Virus record (IMG/VR): IMGVR_UViG_3300044568_000123
Location: 1 to 29,939 of that record
Source of the DNA: a virus
Strand: one strand, 5' to 3'
Length of the DNA stretch: 29,939 nt
The notes beneath the pieces are model-generated. The model saw only the letters and a list, made by a program, of their open reading frames with translations, was not told the origin of the DNA and ran no database searches. The position numbers were made by a program, and so were the translations under genes. This document shows, in pieces, positions 14,123 through 22,018 of this stretch; the first letter of the stretch is position 1, and the number at the start of each line of letters is the position of its first letter.

Positions 14123-14988
14123 TGGACACCTCCGATATTATTTGAAACTGTCAGGATTATGGACGGAATAGCTGGAACTGGTGGCGTTGCGACAACAGAA
14201 AGTAATTCAACACTGAGGTCGCTCACCGAAAACATCAGTTCAACATAATCATTGGCCTTCAGGTCGAAAAAATAATTCAGCGACGAGAAAATTTCACCGT
14301 TATTACCCTGAACCCTAATCTGGCTTGCACTGTCTGGCACATCAGTTCCGTTAAGCCTAAACCAAAAATAAAACTCTGCTACACCGCCACTAGTTTTATC
14401 AAGCTGAAACGATGTGTCAAAGTTGTAAATGCCTTCACTGTCCACCACAATTCTTGATGTTGGACTGCCAATAAATACCCCATTGCTCAGGTCCGTGCTG
14501 TTGAATGTGATGGCCTTGGCTGTGTTGATTGTGGTGGCTGTCTGGGTGGTGGTGTCGTAAAACGACCCATATCTTGCTCGTTTGAACTCTCGTGGCGGAG
14601 GGGTCATCTGCAAACCCTCAACCGCTTTATTCAATTTGTCCACCAGTGCCAAAGCCTGATTTGCCTTGCTTTCAGCCAATGCCACAGTCACCGCAGTTTC
14701 TTGCGCCAGCAATGCAATCCTGTCCAGTGCATCCTGCGCCTTGGCGCCCAATGCTGCATCATTAACTTCAGTCTCTTGCGCTAAGGCGATAATCTGCGCC
14801 AACGCATCATTTGCTGTTAATTGGGCTGTCCCCGCGGCAATATTTATCTCAAGCACCACATCAGGCGCAATCGCATCAACAGTCGAAAACAATAATTCAA
14901 ACTGCCTGATTTGCTGTTGGTCAGTCAGGAATGTGGCAAGCTGGTCGCGGGTCAGATTCAGCTTGCGAGAGACTGGTGCGGTTGCCAT
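14119..14988 (-). CDS. Tail needle (gp26-like) with TNF/C1q-like knob
   Basis: 289 aa; Sf6 needle is 282 and P22 gp26 233. The N-terminal ~60 residues contact the tail. Residues 61-120 are a coiled coil built of 25-residue repeats (61-85 and 86-110, sharing DAL, LAQET-V, AL and KA). Residues about 138-289 form a beta-rich domain beginning RYGSFYDTTTQTATTINTAK, with GIYNFDTSFQLDKTSGG and ANDYVELMFSVSDLSVELLS, the strand pattern of C1q/TNF-like trimeric knobs. P22-like needles plug the portal and probe the envelope. The gene lies directly after gp10-like, as in P22, and its ATG overlaps the gp10 stop (TGATG). Confidence 0.82.
   Translation of the reverse strand: MATAPVSRKLNLTRDQLATFLTDQQQIRQFELLFSTVDAIAPDVVLEINIAAGTAQLTANDALAQIIALAQETEVNDAALGAKAQDALDRIALLAQETAVTVALAESKANQALALVDKLNKAVEGLQMTPPPREFKRARYGSFYDTTTQTATTINTAKAITFNSTDLSNGVFIGSPTSRIVVDSEGIYNFDTSFQLDKTSGGVAEFYFWFRLNGTDVPDSASQIRVQGNNGEIFSSLNYFFDLKANDYVELMFSVSDLSVELLSVVATPPVPAIPSIILTVSNNIGGVQ
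14659..14808 (-). repeat. Two 25-residue coiled-coil repeats in needle shaft
   Basis: Codons 61-85 and 86-110 encode consecutive 25-residue units that share DAL, an I-AL or I-ALL core, AQET, V, AL and KA. A third partial unit (QALALVDKL) follows. Twenty-five is 7+7+11, so the coil register shifts between units. Confidence 0.75.
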
Positions 14989-16394
14989 CAGTACGCCAAT
15001 GCTTCAATCTGCGCCTCTAAGCGCACATAAGACACATGGGCATCACTGTCACCACGGAAACGCTGGATGCGCCAGTTCCTCATGTGACCCTGCTGAAACC
15101 AAGCCAAACGCTTCTTGCGGTTGCCAATTGTGCCAACAGAGATGAATTTTTCCTGCGAATAGCTCTGACCGTCCAGCGAGTAACTGGTGCTGATTTGCGG
15201 GTTATCACCAAGCGCAATGCTTCCAGTCAAGCTGACCAGTTCCATCTCGTTAAAGATTGCCCCATTGCTCTCGTTGTAAACAATCAATGTGCCAAACTCC
15301 CAGCGCACCTGCTGTCCCCAGTGATGGCCTGTGTCCTGCACCAAGTAACCGATATTGCTGGATTGTGGATCACCAACCATCCACTTGTCGTAAACCCAAA
15401 CCATGTTTCTGGCTCGGTATTGTGCAAACCCAACCAAAGTCGTTGTTAGGGTAAACCAAACCGCCGTTTCTAAGGCTTTGGACGCAGAGGCATCAAAGAC
15501 TATTGTGCGGTCTGGTAAGTGGACATAAAGATGCTGGTGGTTTTTATCGTTCCTTGCTTCTAGCTTGACCAAAGCCAACTGTGCCTCGGTGTACTCCAGC
15601 AAAAGATTGTCGATTTCCTGTGTGCTGATTTTCTCAGTAACGGCTGATGCGCCCACATAAATGCCTGGTGCTTCATTCCTTGCACTGCCCAAAAAAGCAA
15701 TGCGGTCAATAAACACACAGCACCCTTGAGTGCCAATCACGCCCTTTTGTATCTGTGCTCCATCAATCCGTGCGAATGGAAACAAATCCCCACCCACGTT
15801 GTCAAATACCTCAATCGTGTTGCGGTTCAGTGCATAGATTTCGTTTCGTAGCTTGAGCAAAGCCACCACTGGGTCAGGGTCAACCTCTGAACTTCCGTAT
15901 TTCAGCGGGTTAACTTGGGTCGGGTCTGACAGTTCAGTAACCACCAAGAACTCGCCATCCGTAGTCATGAAGTAACCATCCACCCACACCACATCCAGCA
16001 CCACACCCAAGTCAGGATCGGTCACTTGGGTAAGGGTCGAGCCATCCCAGTAATACAGTCGCCCACCTGATGCAATCGCCAACTCATCAAAACTGTAATC
16101 AAAGGTCACCAGTTGGCTGGTTGGGCCACCAACATCGCCCAACACAGTCACTGTGCCTGCGCTATTGATTTCCACCAGCTTTGTACCCATGACCCGATAT
16201 AACTCGCCCTGCCAGTTTATGCCGCCACGGTCAATGCCTGGCCCTGTGCCGTTGGACACAATGCCATCGCCTGGTCGCAGAAACCCATTACTGATGCCTG
16301 ATTGCTTTGGCACAGGCACAAGGTTGACTGGGTAACTGGTACGCAGTTCAGGGGTGCTGTCGGTGTAGATGCCGTTAAGAATAGGTATTTGCAT
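14988..16394 (-). CDS. Packaged-DNA stabilisation / tail accessory protein, gp10-like
   Basis: 468 aa (P22 gp10 is 472). The start QIPILNGIYTDSTPELRTSY, then PVNLVPVPKQSG, followed by SNGFLRPGDGIV, is the family N-terminus. Repeated beta blades such as TFDYSFDELAIASGGRLYYW and LDVVWVDGYFMTTDGEFLVV give a propeller-like body. ATG at 16394 is preferred over GTG at 16397 because it overlaps the upstream TGA (TGATG). In P22 gp10 hexamers join gp4 to the tail needle and keep DNA in the head. Its place before the needle gene fits exactly. Confidence 0.9.
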   Translation of the reverse strand: MQIPILNGIYTDSTPELRTSYPVNLVPVPKQSGISNGFLRPGDGIVSNGTGPGIDRGGINWQGELYRVMGTKLVEINSAGTVTVLGDVGGPTSQLVTFDYSFDELAIASGGRLYYWDGSTLTQVTDPDLGVVLDVVWVDGYFMTTDGEFLVVTELSDPTQVNPLKYGSSEVDPDPVVALLKLRNEIYALNRNTIEVFDNVGGDLFPFARIDGAQIQKGVIGTQGCCVFIDRIAFLGSARNEAPGIYVGASAVTEKISTQEIDNLLLEYTEAQLALVKLEARNDKNHQHLYVHLPDRTIVFDASASKALETAVWFTLTTTLVGFAQYRARNMVWVYDKWMVGDPQSSNIGYLVQDTGHHWGQQVRWEFGTLIVYNESNGAIFNEMELVSLTGSIALGDNPQISTSYSLDGQSYSQEKFISVGTIGNRKKRLAWFQQGHMRNWRIQRFRGDSDAHVSYVRLEAQIEALAY

Positions 16395-16687
16395 CACTTA
16401 GCCTTGTTGCGTTCACTGATGCGCTTCGCCTTTGCTTTGGCATCTGCCTTTGATGATGCGCCCCAAGCCCTCAAACTCAACAGCAAGCGGGTAGGCTCAC
16501 CGTCTTTGTATTCAGGGCCAGCATTGCCGCTCATTCGAGCCAAGAACGATGCTCTGCGGGGGTTGTCGCCTGACTTAACTGGTGGCTTGAGGTTCATGCC
16601 TTCAGCCTTTGCCGCAGCCCTGCCCTTGGCGTTCAAGCCGCCTTTAGGGTTCTGGCCTTCCTTGCGTGCGTAAGCTGGCGTTTTCAT
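16394..16687 (-). CDS. Small basic conserved protein, DUF6321-like
   Basis: 97 aa, highly basic. KEGQNPKGGLNAKGRAAAKA, LKPPVKSGDNPRRASFLARM and PTRLLLSLRAWGASSKADAK are the conserved blocks of a phage family I recall as DUF6321; the family label is from memory. KGGLNAKGR and NPRR suggest nucleic-acid contact. It is third in a run of three small basic genes joined by ATGA overlaps between gp4-like/decoration genes and gp10-like. Function unknown. Confidence 0.75.
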   Translation of the reverse strand: MKTPAYARKEGQNPKGGLNAKGRAAAKAEGMNLKPPVKSGDNPRRASFLARMSGNAGPEYKDGEPTRLLLSLRAWGASSKADAKAKAKRISERNKAK

Positions 16688-16917
16688 CTGAACCCCTTAA
16701 TCTTTTCGGCAATCTTTTTAGGCTGCTTGGCAAACTGTTTGCCTGCCTTGGTAGCCTCACGCTTTGCCCTTGTTGTTGCCGCATATTCAGCCGCAGACAA
16801 GGCTTTGATGGCCTTCTCAGGCAGGTATCTCTCACCAGTCTCAGACGATGGCTTTCCCGACTTGGTGCGCCATTTCTGCGCCCCCCAATCTTTGAGGCTT
16901 TTCTGCGGGGCTTTCAT
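16684..16917 (-). CDS. Small basic conserved protein, DUF5872-like
   Basis: 77 aa. KSLKDWGAQKWRTKSGKPSS, TGERYLPEKAIKALSAAEYA and KREATKAGKQFAKQPKKIAE are recognisable blocks of a short, very basic family found in phages and some bacteria, which I recall as DUF5872. The many Lys/Arg and WRTKSGKPS segment suggest DNA or RNA binding. ATGA overlaps link it to both neighbours in the three-gene basic cluster. Role unknown. Confidence 0.75.
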   Translation of the reverse strand: MKAPQKSLKDWGAQKWRTKSGKPSSETGERYLPEKAIKALSAAEYAATTRAKREATKAGKQFAKQPKKIAEKIKGFR

Positions 16918-17099
16918 TTATAAGAGCCGCCTTTTTCTTTGTATTTCTTTGCCAACAGTTGGGCTTTGCGAGCCGACCATTCACCAGCCGCAGTGCCTTG
17001 CACAGCCGAACCTTTGATTTCCTCAAAAAGACGCTTACGCATGGTTGGCTTCGTGTAGTTGCCAGCCGCATTGACAGAGGACTTGGGCTTGGTTGCCAT
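16914..17099 (-). CDS. Small basic conserved phage protein
   Basis: 61 aa from ATG at 17099, which overlaps the upstream TAA (TAATG); a longer frame from 17135 would run into the preceding gene without signals. ATKPKSSVNAAGNYTKPTMR, then KRLFEEIK, and GEWSARKAQLLAKKYKEKGG form a motif set repeated in many environmental phages beside the two following genes. NAAGNYTKPTMRKRLF is the most conserved part. Basic throughout, probably nucleic-acid associated, function unknown. Confidence 0.8.
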   Translation of the reverse strand: MATKPKSSVNAAGNYTKPTMRKRLFEEIKGSAVQGTAAGEWSARKAQLLAKKYKEKGGSYK

Positions 17100-18157
17100 T
17101 ATGCGACTGACGCGCCACGCAATCCAACGACCCACCAGTCCGTACCAGCAAACTGGAGAGTCACCGAATCACCAATAGCATTAAATGTGATTGTGGTTGC
17201 GCTGCCAAGATTCGTGGGTGTCAAAACACCCGTATCACCACCAGCGGCTTCTGCAACATAAATAACTGTTTTAAGCTGGCCTTGTGCGCCATCTGCAAGT
17301 GTCAGCGCATTACCCGCAGCAGTCGAAGTAAACGCAGTGGCAAGGCTTGTGGTGTTCACCGCGCCTGGGCCACTCAATGACTGAACTGCCCCTGATGCAC
17401 CAGTACCACCATTTGCAACTGGTAAAGCACCAGTCACGCCAGTTGTTAACGGCAAGCCAGTGCAATTAGTTAATGTTCCAGATGTTGGTGTGCCAAGAAT
17501 CGGGCTTACCATGACCATACTGGTGCTAGTGCAGGCAGAAATATTGCCACTTGTAACTGTGCCAAGAATCGGGGTTACGAAAGTTGGGCTGGTGTTAAAT
17601 ACCAACACACCTGTCCCAGTCTCATCGGTCATCGCCGCCCGTAGATTGGCACTTGAAGGCACAGCCAAAAATGCCTGTACGTTTGCGCCATAAACGGCAT
17701 CAGCGTTGATCTGATACCAAGAATTAGTTGGCTGGTAGAAGCGCAAAGCGGTTGCAGTACCAGCACCCAAGAACGATACAGTGCCAAAGATAGCCGATGC
17801 GCCATTCAGCGCAATCGTCAGCGAGGTGATCTCTTGGGTGGTAGTAATCAGCACCGTAGTGCCATCAGGCACACCAGTGTTCAAAGGCAGTGTGATCGTG
17901 CCAGTTGCCAGCGTCCCAGCGGGTTGCAACAGCATCCATTGGTCTTGACTGACTGGGGTTGGCACTGTGATGTTGAAGCCAGAGCCAGGCACATACAGAT
18001 TCACCGACAAAGTTGGCGATGCAAAAGTCTGCTGGAAAAACGTCAACAGATTGCCAATGGACAAACGTCTTGCATCCCCATTGTTTGGCGAGTAAACGGG
18101 TAATTGGTCTCCGCTTGAAACAGTGCTGAGTACGGGTAACTGATTGATTTGTGGCAT
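17099..18157 (-). CDS. Virion protein with GTxTSG repeats, inserted between gp4 and gp10
   Basis: 352 aa. The N-terminus MPQINQLPVLSTVSSGDQLP, then VYSPNNGDARRLSIGNLL, is a domain seen at the start of many phage virion proteins. A beta-rich body follows. Residues about 193-253 carry repeats, PILGTVTSGNISAC and PILGTPTSGTLTNCTGLPL, then TGVTGALPVANGGTG, a text common in phage fibre and decoration proteins. AAGGAC precedes the ATG. P22 has no gene here, so this is an added structural protein, perhaps a head decoration or collar fibre. Confidence 0.78.
   Translation of the reverse strand: MPQINQLPVLSTVSSGDQLPVYSPNNGDARRLSIGNLLTFFQQTFASPTLSVNLYVPGSGFNITVPTPVSQDQWMLLQPAGTLATGTITLPLNTGVPDGTTVLITTTQEITSLTIALNGASAIFGTVSFLGAGTATALRFYQPTNSWYQINADAVYGANVQAFLAVPSSANLRAAMTDETGTGVLVFNTSPTFVTPILGTVTSGNISACTSTSMVMVSPILGTPTSGTLTNCTGLPLTTGVTGALPVANGGTGASGAVQSLSGPGAVNTTSLATAFTSTAAGNALTLADGAQGQLKTVIYVAEAAGGDTGVLTPTNLGSATTITFNAIGDSVTLQFAGTDWWVVGLRGASVA
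17490..17578. repeat. Direct repeat, 20-bp near-identical copies
   Basis: GTGCCAAGAATCGGGCTTAC at 17490-17509 recurs with one difference (GTGCCAAGAATCGGGGTTAC) at 17559-17578. The period of 69 bases is exactly 23 codons of the virion gene, so it encodes the repeated PILGT segment. It arose by in-frame duplication and could recombine to change repeat number. Confidence 0.85.
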
Positions 18158-18165
18158 GACTGTCC

Positions 18166-18648
18166 TTAATAGTATTCGATAGGCCCATCAGGGCCAGCAG
18201 TGACTGGGTTGGCTGGTGGTCTGATAAACGGGTCATCATAGACACGCCAAGGCTTATTGCCAGCACCAGCAGGCATTGTTGCAGGCAGTTGCTGTTCAAG
18301 CGGGAATGTGGCTCTTTGCAGCAGAATGTCGTAACCCTGCTTTGCCGTGGTCTTTGTCTCGATCATTACGGTCTTGCCATAACTTGGCGCCAATCTGATA
18401 CCGAGACTGCAAATAATGGCTTCATAAGCCGAGTCAGGCACAAAGGTTTCTTCGTCCAAGTCGCTGTCCTGTGGGCTGGATGGCAAAGGGTAACCCAAGC
18501 GGATGCCCTTGGCGTTCCAGTCTGCCATCATTGCATCAAGGCGGCGCAGGGCAGATTGCAACTGCTCGGGTTGCAAGTCAAAGACATAAGACGCAAGCCC
18601 AATCTCCTCAAAGGCGGCACTTATAAACTGTCGTTTTGTGTAGCCCAT
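18166..18648 (-). CDS. Head-tail joining protein, P22 gp4-like
   Basis: 160 aa (P22 gp4 is 166). MGYTKRQFISAAFEEIGLAS, then LQPEQLQSALRRLDAMMADW and NAKGIRLGYPL, is the conserved gp4 text, followed by PDSAYEAIICSLGIRLAPSY and a C-terminal extension ending DGPIEYY. In P22 twelve gp4 copies bind below the portal and start tail assembly. GAGGAA precedes the ATG. It overlaps the upstream gene by 28 bases. Position after coat and before gp10 agrees with P22. Confidence 0.9.
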   Translation of the reverse strand: MGYTKRQFISAAFEEIGLASYVFDLQPEQLQSALRRLDAMMADWNAKGIRLGYPLPSSPQDSDLDEETFVPDSAYEAIICSLGIRLAPSYGKTVMIETKTTAKQGYDILLQRATFPLEQQLPATMPAGAGNKPWRVYDDPFIRPPANPVTAGPDGPIEYY

Positions 18649-18962
18649 GCTGATTCCTCAATATGTTTCAGAAGTGTCGCATCTGACCAGCGTTTGTCAA
18701 CCTTCAAGCCCATCAACTCTGCCTGTTGCAACATTTCCTCACGGGTAGGTGCGGTGTCCTCAACAGAAGTTTCCTCAATGGGAGTTTCAATAATTTCAGG
18801 CGCTTCAATAGGCGCAACCCGTTTGCCAATCGGCGATGGGTGAACCTGCTTGTTTGCTTTGCGCTCTGCGGCCTGAGACTTTTTCAGCTTGCGCTTTTGC
18901 AACCGCAACTCCCTCCACGGGGAAAGAGTCTTGGTCTTGACGATTGCGGCTGACTTAATCAT
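18621..18962 (-). CDS. Basic linker protein with HeH/LEM-like C-terminus, hypothetical
   Basis: 113 aa. The N-terminal half is Lys/Arg-rich (WRELRLQKRKLKKSQAAERK). An acidic linker with repeated PIE-type text (APEIIETPIEETSVEDTAPT) follows, then REEMLQQAELMGLKVDKRWS and TLLKHIEES, a small helix-extended-helix like fold used in phage head and neck proteins. The start overlaps the upstream stop (ATGA). It overlaps the gp4-like start by 28 bases, so the two are co-translated. Function unknown. Confidence 0.7.
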   Translation of the reverse strand: MIKSAAIVKTKTLSPWRELRLQKRKLKKSQAAERKANKQVHPSPIGKRVAPIEAPEIIETPIEETSVEDTAPTREEMLQQAELMGLKVDKRWSDATLLKHIEESAWATQNDSL

Positions 18963-19123
18963 TTTTTCATTGGTGCTTTGCTAGGCTTGCCAGCGGCTTT
19001 TGCCGATTTGCTTGCCATGCCAAGTGCCATTGCAACGGCTTGCTTTTGGGGCTTGCCTGACTTCATTTCCATCGCAATATTCTTGCCGATGGTCTTTTTG
19101 GAATAACCTTGTTTCATTGGCAT
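18959..19123 (-). CDS. Small basic conserved phage protein (54 aa)
   Basis: 54 aa: MPMKQGYSKKTIGKNIAMEM, then KSGKPQKQAVAMALGMASKS and a Lys/Ala tail ending KAPMKK. This short form, with K-G-x-S-x-x-T-I-x-x-N-I and Q-A-V-A-M-A-L, is widespread in phage structural regions. GGAG lies seven bases before the ATG. The stop overlaps the next start as ATGA. It is the first gene after the hairpin terminator, so it heads the neck/tail part of the operon. Confidence 0.82.
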   Translation of the reverse strand: MPMKQGYSKKTIGKNIAMEMKSGKPQKQAVAMALGMASKSAKAAGKPSKAPMKK

Positions 19124-19137
19124 TTCGATCTCCATGT

Positions 19138-19166
19138 AAAACAGGCCAACATCTCTGCTGGCCTGT
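19138..19166 (-). terminator. Rho-independent terminator after the coat-proximal gene
   Basis: ACAGGCCA (19141-19148) pairs with TGGCCTGT (19159-19166), an eight-pair GC-rich stem with a ten-base loop. On the minus transcript it is followed by UUUU (19141-19138). It lies just after the stop at 19176, before the ribosome site of the 54-residue gene. The U run is short, so partial read-through is likely, which would lower downstream tail-gene expression relative to coat. Confidence 0.72.
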
Positions 19167-19175
19167 CAGGGTTTA

Positions 19176-19790
19176 TCAACCGACGCGATACGCAGTGAAT
19201 GTATCAGCGGCAGTCTTACGCAGACGGAACCGAGCAACAGAGCCTGTGGTAGCACCAGTTGCAGCAGAACCTACGATGGATGTAATGCCTGTGTTGACCG
19301 TGATGGTCAAAGCGTATGCAGCCAAAGTGATAACGCTGAAGTCAAACGAATCACCAATCGCCCACTCAGTTGCCAAGTCAAGGTTTGCACCTGTTGGCAG
19401 TTGAATATCGCGTGATGCGGTTGGGGTTGCCGTAATGATGCCAGTCAGCACATTGGCTGCTGTGGCAATCATTGAACCGCCATCTGCAATGTTGGCTGGC
19501 GCACCCTGAGGTTGCCAGTTGCCATTGTTGCTGATGTCAGGTGCTACACCAATCGAGTAGTACGCACCCGATGCACCAGCTTGAATAGTCACGCTGGTGG
19601 CATTGGTAAATGCGCCCGATACATAAGTGGTGTTGTCGACTACGGTCAGCAAGTCCTGTGATTCAGGGAAATTGGGGTAACCAACTTCTTGAAACACACT
19701 TGCTGGCGAGTAGGCTTGAACGGCGATTTTCTCGCCTGCTGGCACAGTAACGGTAGCCGTGCCTTGTGCAAAGATTACGTTGTAACTCAT
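19176..19790 (-). CDS. Coat-proximal structural protein, possible capsid decoration protein
   Basis: 204 aa, beta-rich: SYNVIFAQGTATVTVPAGEK, then IAVQAYSPASVFQEVGYPNF, a central TNATSVTIQAGASGAYYSIG, and a C-terminus with SVARFRLRKTAADTFTAYRV. No enzyme motif or membrane segment is seen. AAGGA precedes the ATG, and the gene starts only nine bases after coat, ahead of the terminator. Genes in this position often encode abundant head decoration proteins. P22 has no equivalent directly after gene 5, so this is an addition; the role is inferred from position. Confidence 0.75.
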   Translation of the reverse strand: MSYNVIFAQGTATVTVPAGEKIAVQAYSPASVFQEVGYPNFPESQDLLTVVDNTTYVSGAFTNATSVTIQAGASGAYYSIGVAPDISNNGNWQPQGAPANIADGGSMIATAANVLTGIITATPTASRDIQLPTGANLDLATEWAIGDSFDFSVITLAAYALTITVNTGITSIVGSAATGATTGSVARFRLRKTAADTFTAYRVG

Positions 19791-19799
19791 GATTTTTCC

Positions 19800-21092
19800 T
19801 TAAGGTGTTTGGTTGAACAACAGGATGCCGGACATCTCTGGCTGTTTATTAACCACGCCAAACAAGGTATCCAAACGATACTTGGTTTTCATGGTGTTCA
19901 CATCGTATTGCTTCTGCATAACCAGCTCGATGCCCTGATCGGTAGAGGCACGCATCACTGCGACACCAGCATCGGACGGGACAGCGTAACGGCCAGGCAG
20001 AATTTCCAGCGCATCTTTCTGCCAGAAGCAGTTGATAGGTGCGGCATCGACATTCAAGCGGTTGATGGTGCGACCAGAGGCGGCAGTCACGATGCAGTTT
20101 TGATACTGCAACTCGGCATCAGTTCCACCTTGGGCAGAAATGATTGGAGGTGTAATAACGCAAGTGGTTGCATTGGTCACGCTCACAACACGGAAGGTCT
20201 TGGAGAATCCAGTACCTTGTTTGGTGATGTGATGGACAGCTTCAACGCCTTCGATCTCGATAGCAGTACCTGCTGGCAAGTCGGTGGTGCTGGACACGGT
20301 AATCGTTTGGAAACGATTGTCCACGTTGGCAGTTTCACCAGTGACCGCAGTTGAGGTGGCAACAGGCACATAGTAGTTATTTGCCGAGGCCAAAGTGCTC
20401 ATCGTTGGGTCAGAACCAGTTGCCGCGGCAATACGGTTTGCGTAGTCCAGTTTGTAGGTCTCAAAGCCTGCGACCATACCAACGTAAGAACGCTCAAACG
20501 CATTGTTTGACTTGTTGCCAGCAAAACTACGAGATGCAGTTCCTGACAAAGCAGTGCCACCAGCAATGTTGCCAGCGATGCCGTTGTAGTCACGGCTAGA
20601 CAATGCCAAGTAACGGTCAAAGGCTTGAACGCCCTGCTCGTTCATGATGCTGTCGCACAAAGCGATATCGTCATAGTCACCAGCGGCTGTGCTGACAGTG
20701 ACCACCAACGAACCGAGGTTTGCGGCAGTGTTCATGATGGCGATGTTGATGTCGGATGCAAGTTTCTGCTTTGCGGCTTCGCCTAAGCGACCCTCTTGCA
20801 GTGCATCACGCAATTCCAATGCATCCAGAATGAACGGCACAGACTTTTGAAAGCCGAGTGTCGCTGGAACTGAAAGCTGGGTATATGCGCCAAAGTTGCC
20901 AGTCTGGTCCATGCCATCGTACGACTGTGCGATGTAAGGCTGTGGACGATAGATGACGTTGTTGGTGCGTTCCATCATCGAGCCATCTGTGTTGTAGATG
21001 GACACGTTGCGGGACAGCACCAAAGCATCGTTAAAGCCTTCGAGGATGTCCTCGAACGCTACGCGCTCTTCTTTACTGAATGAATTGCTCAT
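19800..21092 (-). CDS. Major capsid (coat) protein, P22 gp5-like
   Basis: 430 aa, the same length as P22 coat. After a helical N-terminus (MSNSFSKEERVAFEDILEGF), the text ERTNNVIYRPQPYIAQSYDG and a long spine-helix region match the HK97-type fold of P22. ANVDNRFQTITVSSTTDLPA aligns with the P22 segment around VDNRF; KTFRVVSVTNATTCVITPPI, then INCFWQKDALEI, follows as in P22. The C-terminus is TLFGVVNKQPEMSGILLFNQ. AGGAG precedes the ATG. It follows scaffold and precedes gp4-like genes, in P22 order. Confidence 0.93.
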   Translation of the reverse strand: MSNSFSKEERVAFEDILEGFNDALVLSRNVSIYNTDGSMMERTNNVIYRPQPYIAQSYDGMDQTGNFGAYTQLSVPATLGFQKSVPFILDALELRDALQEGRLGEAAKQKLASDINIAIMNTAANLGSLVVTVSTAAGDYDDIALCDSIMNEQGVQAFDRYLALSSRDYNGIAGNIAGGTALSGTASRSFAGNKSNNAFERSYVGMVAGFETYKLDYANRIAAATGSDPTMSTLASANNYYVPVATSTAVTGETANVDNRFQTITVSSTTDLPAGTAIEIEGVEAVHHITKQGTGFSKTFRVVSVTNATTCVITPPIISAQGGTDAELQYQNCIVTAASGRTINRLNVDAAPINCFWQKDALEILPGRYAVPSDAGVAVMRASTDQGIELVMQKQYDVNTMKTKYRLDTLFGVVNKQPEMSGILLFNQTP

Positions 21093-21110
21093 GGAAAACT
21101 CCTAATTGGT

Positions 21111-21956
21111 TTATTTAGTAGCTGATCGTTTTTGCGCTTTGTAGGCAATGACTTTCGTCATGTTGCCAGTACGAGCCGCATCTTCTCTCAGCCGTTCAAG
21201 TGTTGAGTCCACCGCGCCAGAGGAACGCCCAGTTCCTGTAACGATTCTTTCGGGTGCGGGTGCTTGCCTGCGATTTGTAACTTTCAAGTCTTTCTCCAGT
21301 TTTGCTACCGCAAAGGCAAACTTTACGGGGTCTTTGATTTCAGCCAACTCTTTAGCCTTTGCAGGGTTCTTTCCGAGTGCGTAAACAACGAGTGCAGGGT
21401 TATCTGCACCTTGCAGCAAAACGCCTTGCTGGGTGATAGAAAAAACTTGTTGAGCAACTTCTTCAGCATCTTCAAAGTCCTTCACTCTTAGCTCGGCTTT
21501 CGCCTTGCCGTAACCATCCAACTTGGCCTGCCATGCCTTTTGCTGATTCATAACTTCAGCTTCTTGCTTGGCGTTAGCATCATCAGCTTGTCGCTTGCGC
21601 TCAAACCAATTTGCCAATGCTTCCTCGTACTTATCAGCGTCATAGTCGTGATCTTCCAGCTTGGGCTTATTTCCAATCACCACTGGTTTGGTCTCAGGTG
21701 GTGCGGCTTGTAGCCTGCCTTGCAATTCACGATTCTGCCGTTGCAGTTCTCGGTTCGTCTTACGCAACTCTTTTACCCATTCAGGCGCAGGAGTATGTTC
21801 TTCGGGAGGTGGCGCTTCCTCACCAATGCTGACAACAACTTCTTCGGTATCTTCTGGTTCAATCTCTTCAACGGGTTCGCTGACTTCGATTTCCTCTTCT
21901 TCTACTTCAGGTTCATTGTCTTCAATTACTGCCTTTTGATTCATCTTTGACCCCAT
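21111..21956 (-). CDS. Scaffolding protein, P22 gp8-like
   Basis: 281 aa (P22 gp8 is 303). The N-terminus is extremely acidic (IEDNEPEVEEEEIEVSEPVE onward). The middle is a Gln/Arg-rich coiled coil (KELRKTNRELQRQNRELQGR), and the C-terminus is basic (MTKVIAYKAQKRSATK), as in P22 scaffold where the basic C-terminal helix-turn-helix binds coat. Two starts are possible, 21956 and 21944; both have weak GG-rich sites. It lies between portal and coat, the standard position. Scaffold fills the procapsid and exits on DNA packaging. Confidence 0.88.
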   Translation of the reverse strand: MGSKMNQKAVIEDNEPEVEEEEIEVSEPVEEIEPEDTEEVVVSIGEEAPPPEEHTPAPEWVKELRKTNRELQRQNRELQGRLQAAPPETKPVVIGNKPKLEDHDYDADKYEEALANWFERKRQADDANAKQEAEVMNQQKAWQAKLDGYGKAKAELRVKDFEDAEEVAQQVFSITQQGVLLQGADNPALVVYALGKNPAKAKELAEIKDPVKFAFAVAKLEKDLKVTNRRQAPAPERIVTGTGRSSGAVDSTLERLREDAARTGNMTKVIAYKAQKRSATK

Positions 21957-22018
21957 TCAACTCACCCACTTTGAACGGCTGGGTGGTAACCGTTGTTTTG
22001 ATTGTCGTACTTTTTTTC

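Noticed and set aside
14666-15145. 159-codon plus-strand frame opposite needle and gp10-like genes
   Set aside because: Ala/Ser/Cys-rich product typical of the complement of an Ala-rich coiled-coil gene.
19689-20354. 221-codon plus-strand frame opposite the coat gene
   Set aside because: Antisense to a certain coat gene, His/Cys-rich shadow product, no ribosome site or neighbours on that strand.
21974-21994. Inverted repeat AACGG...CCGTT in the 62-base gap between portal and scaffold
   Set aside because: Only five pairs with an 11-base loop and no U tract on the minus transcript; could be chance.
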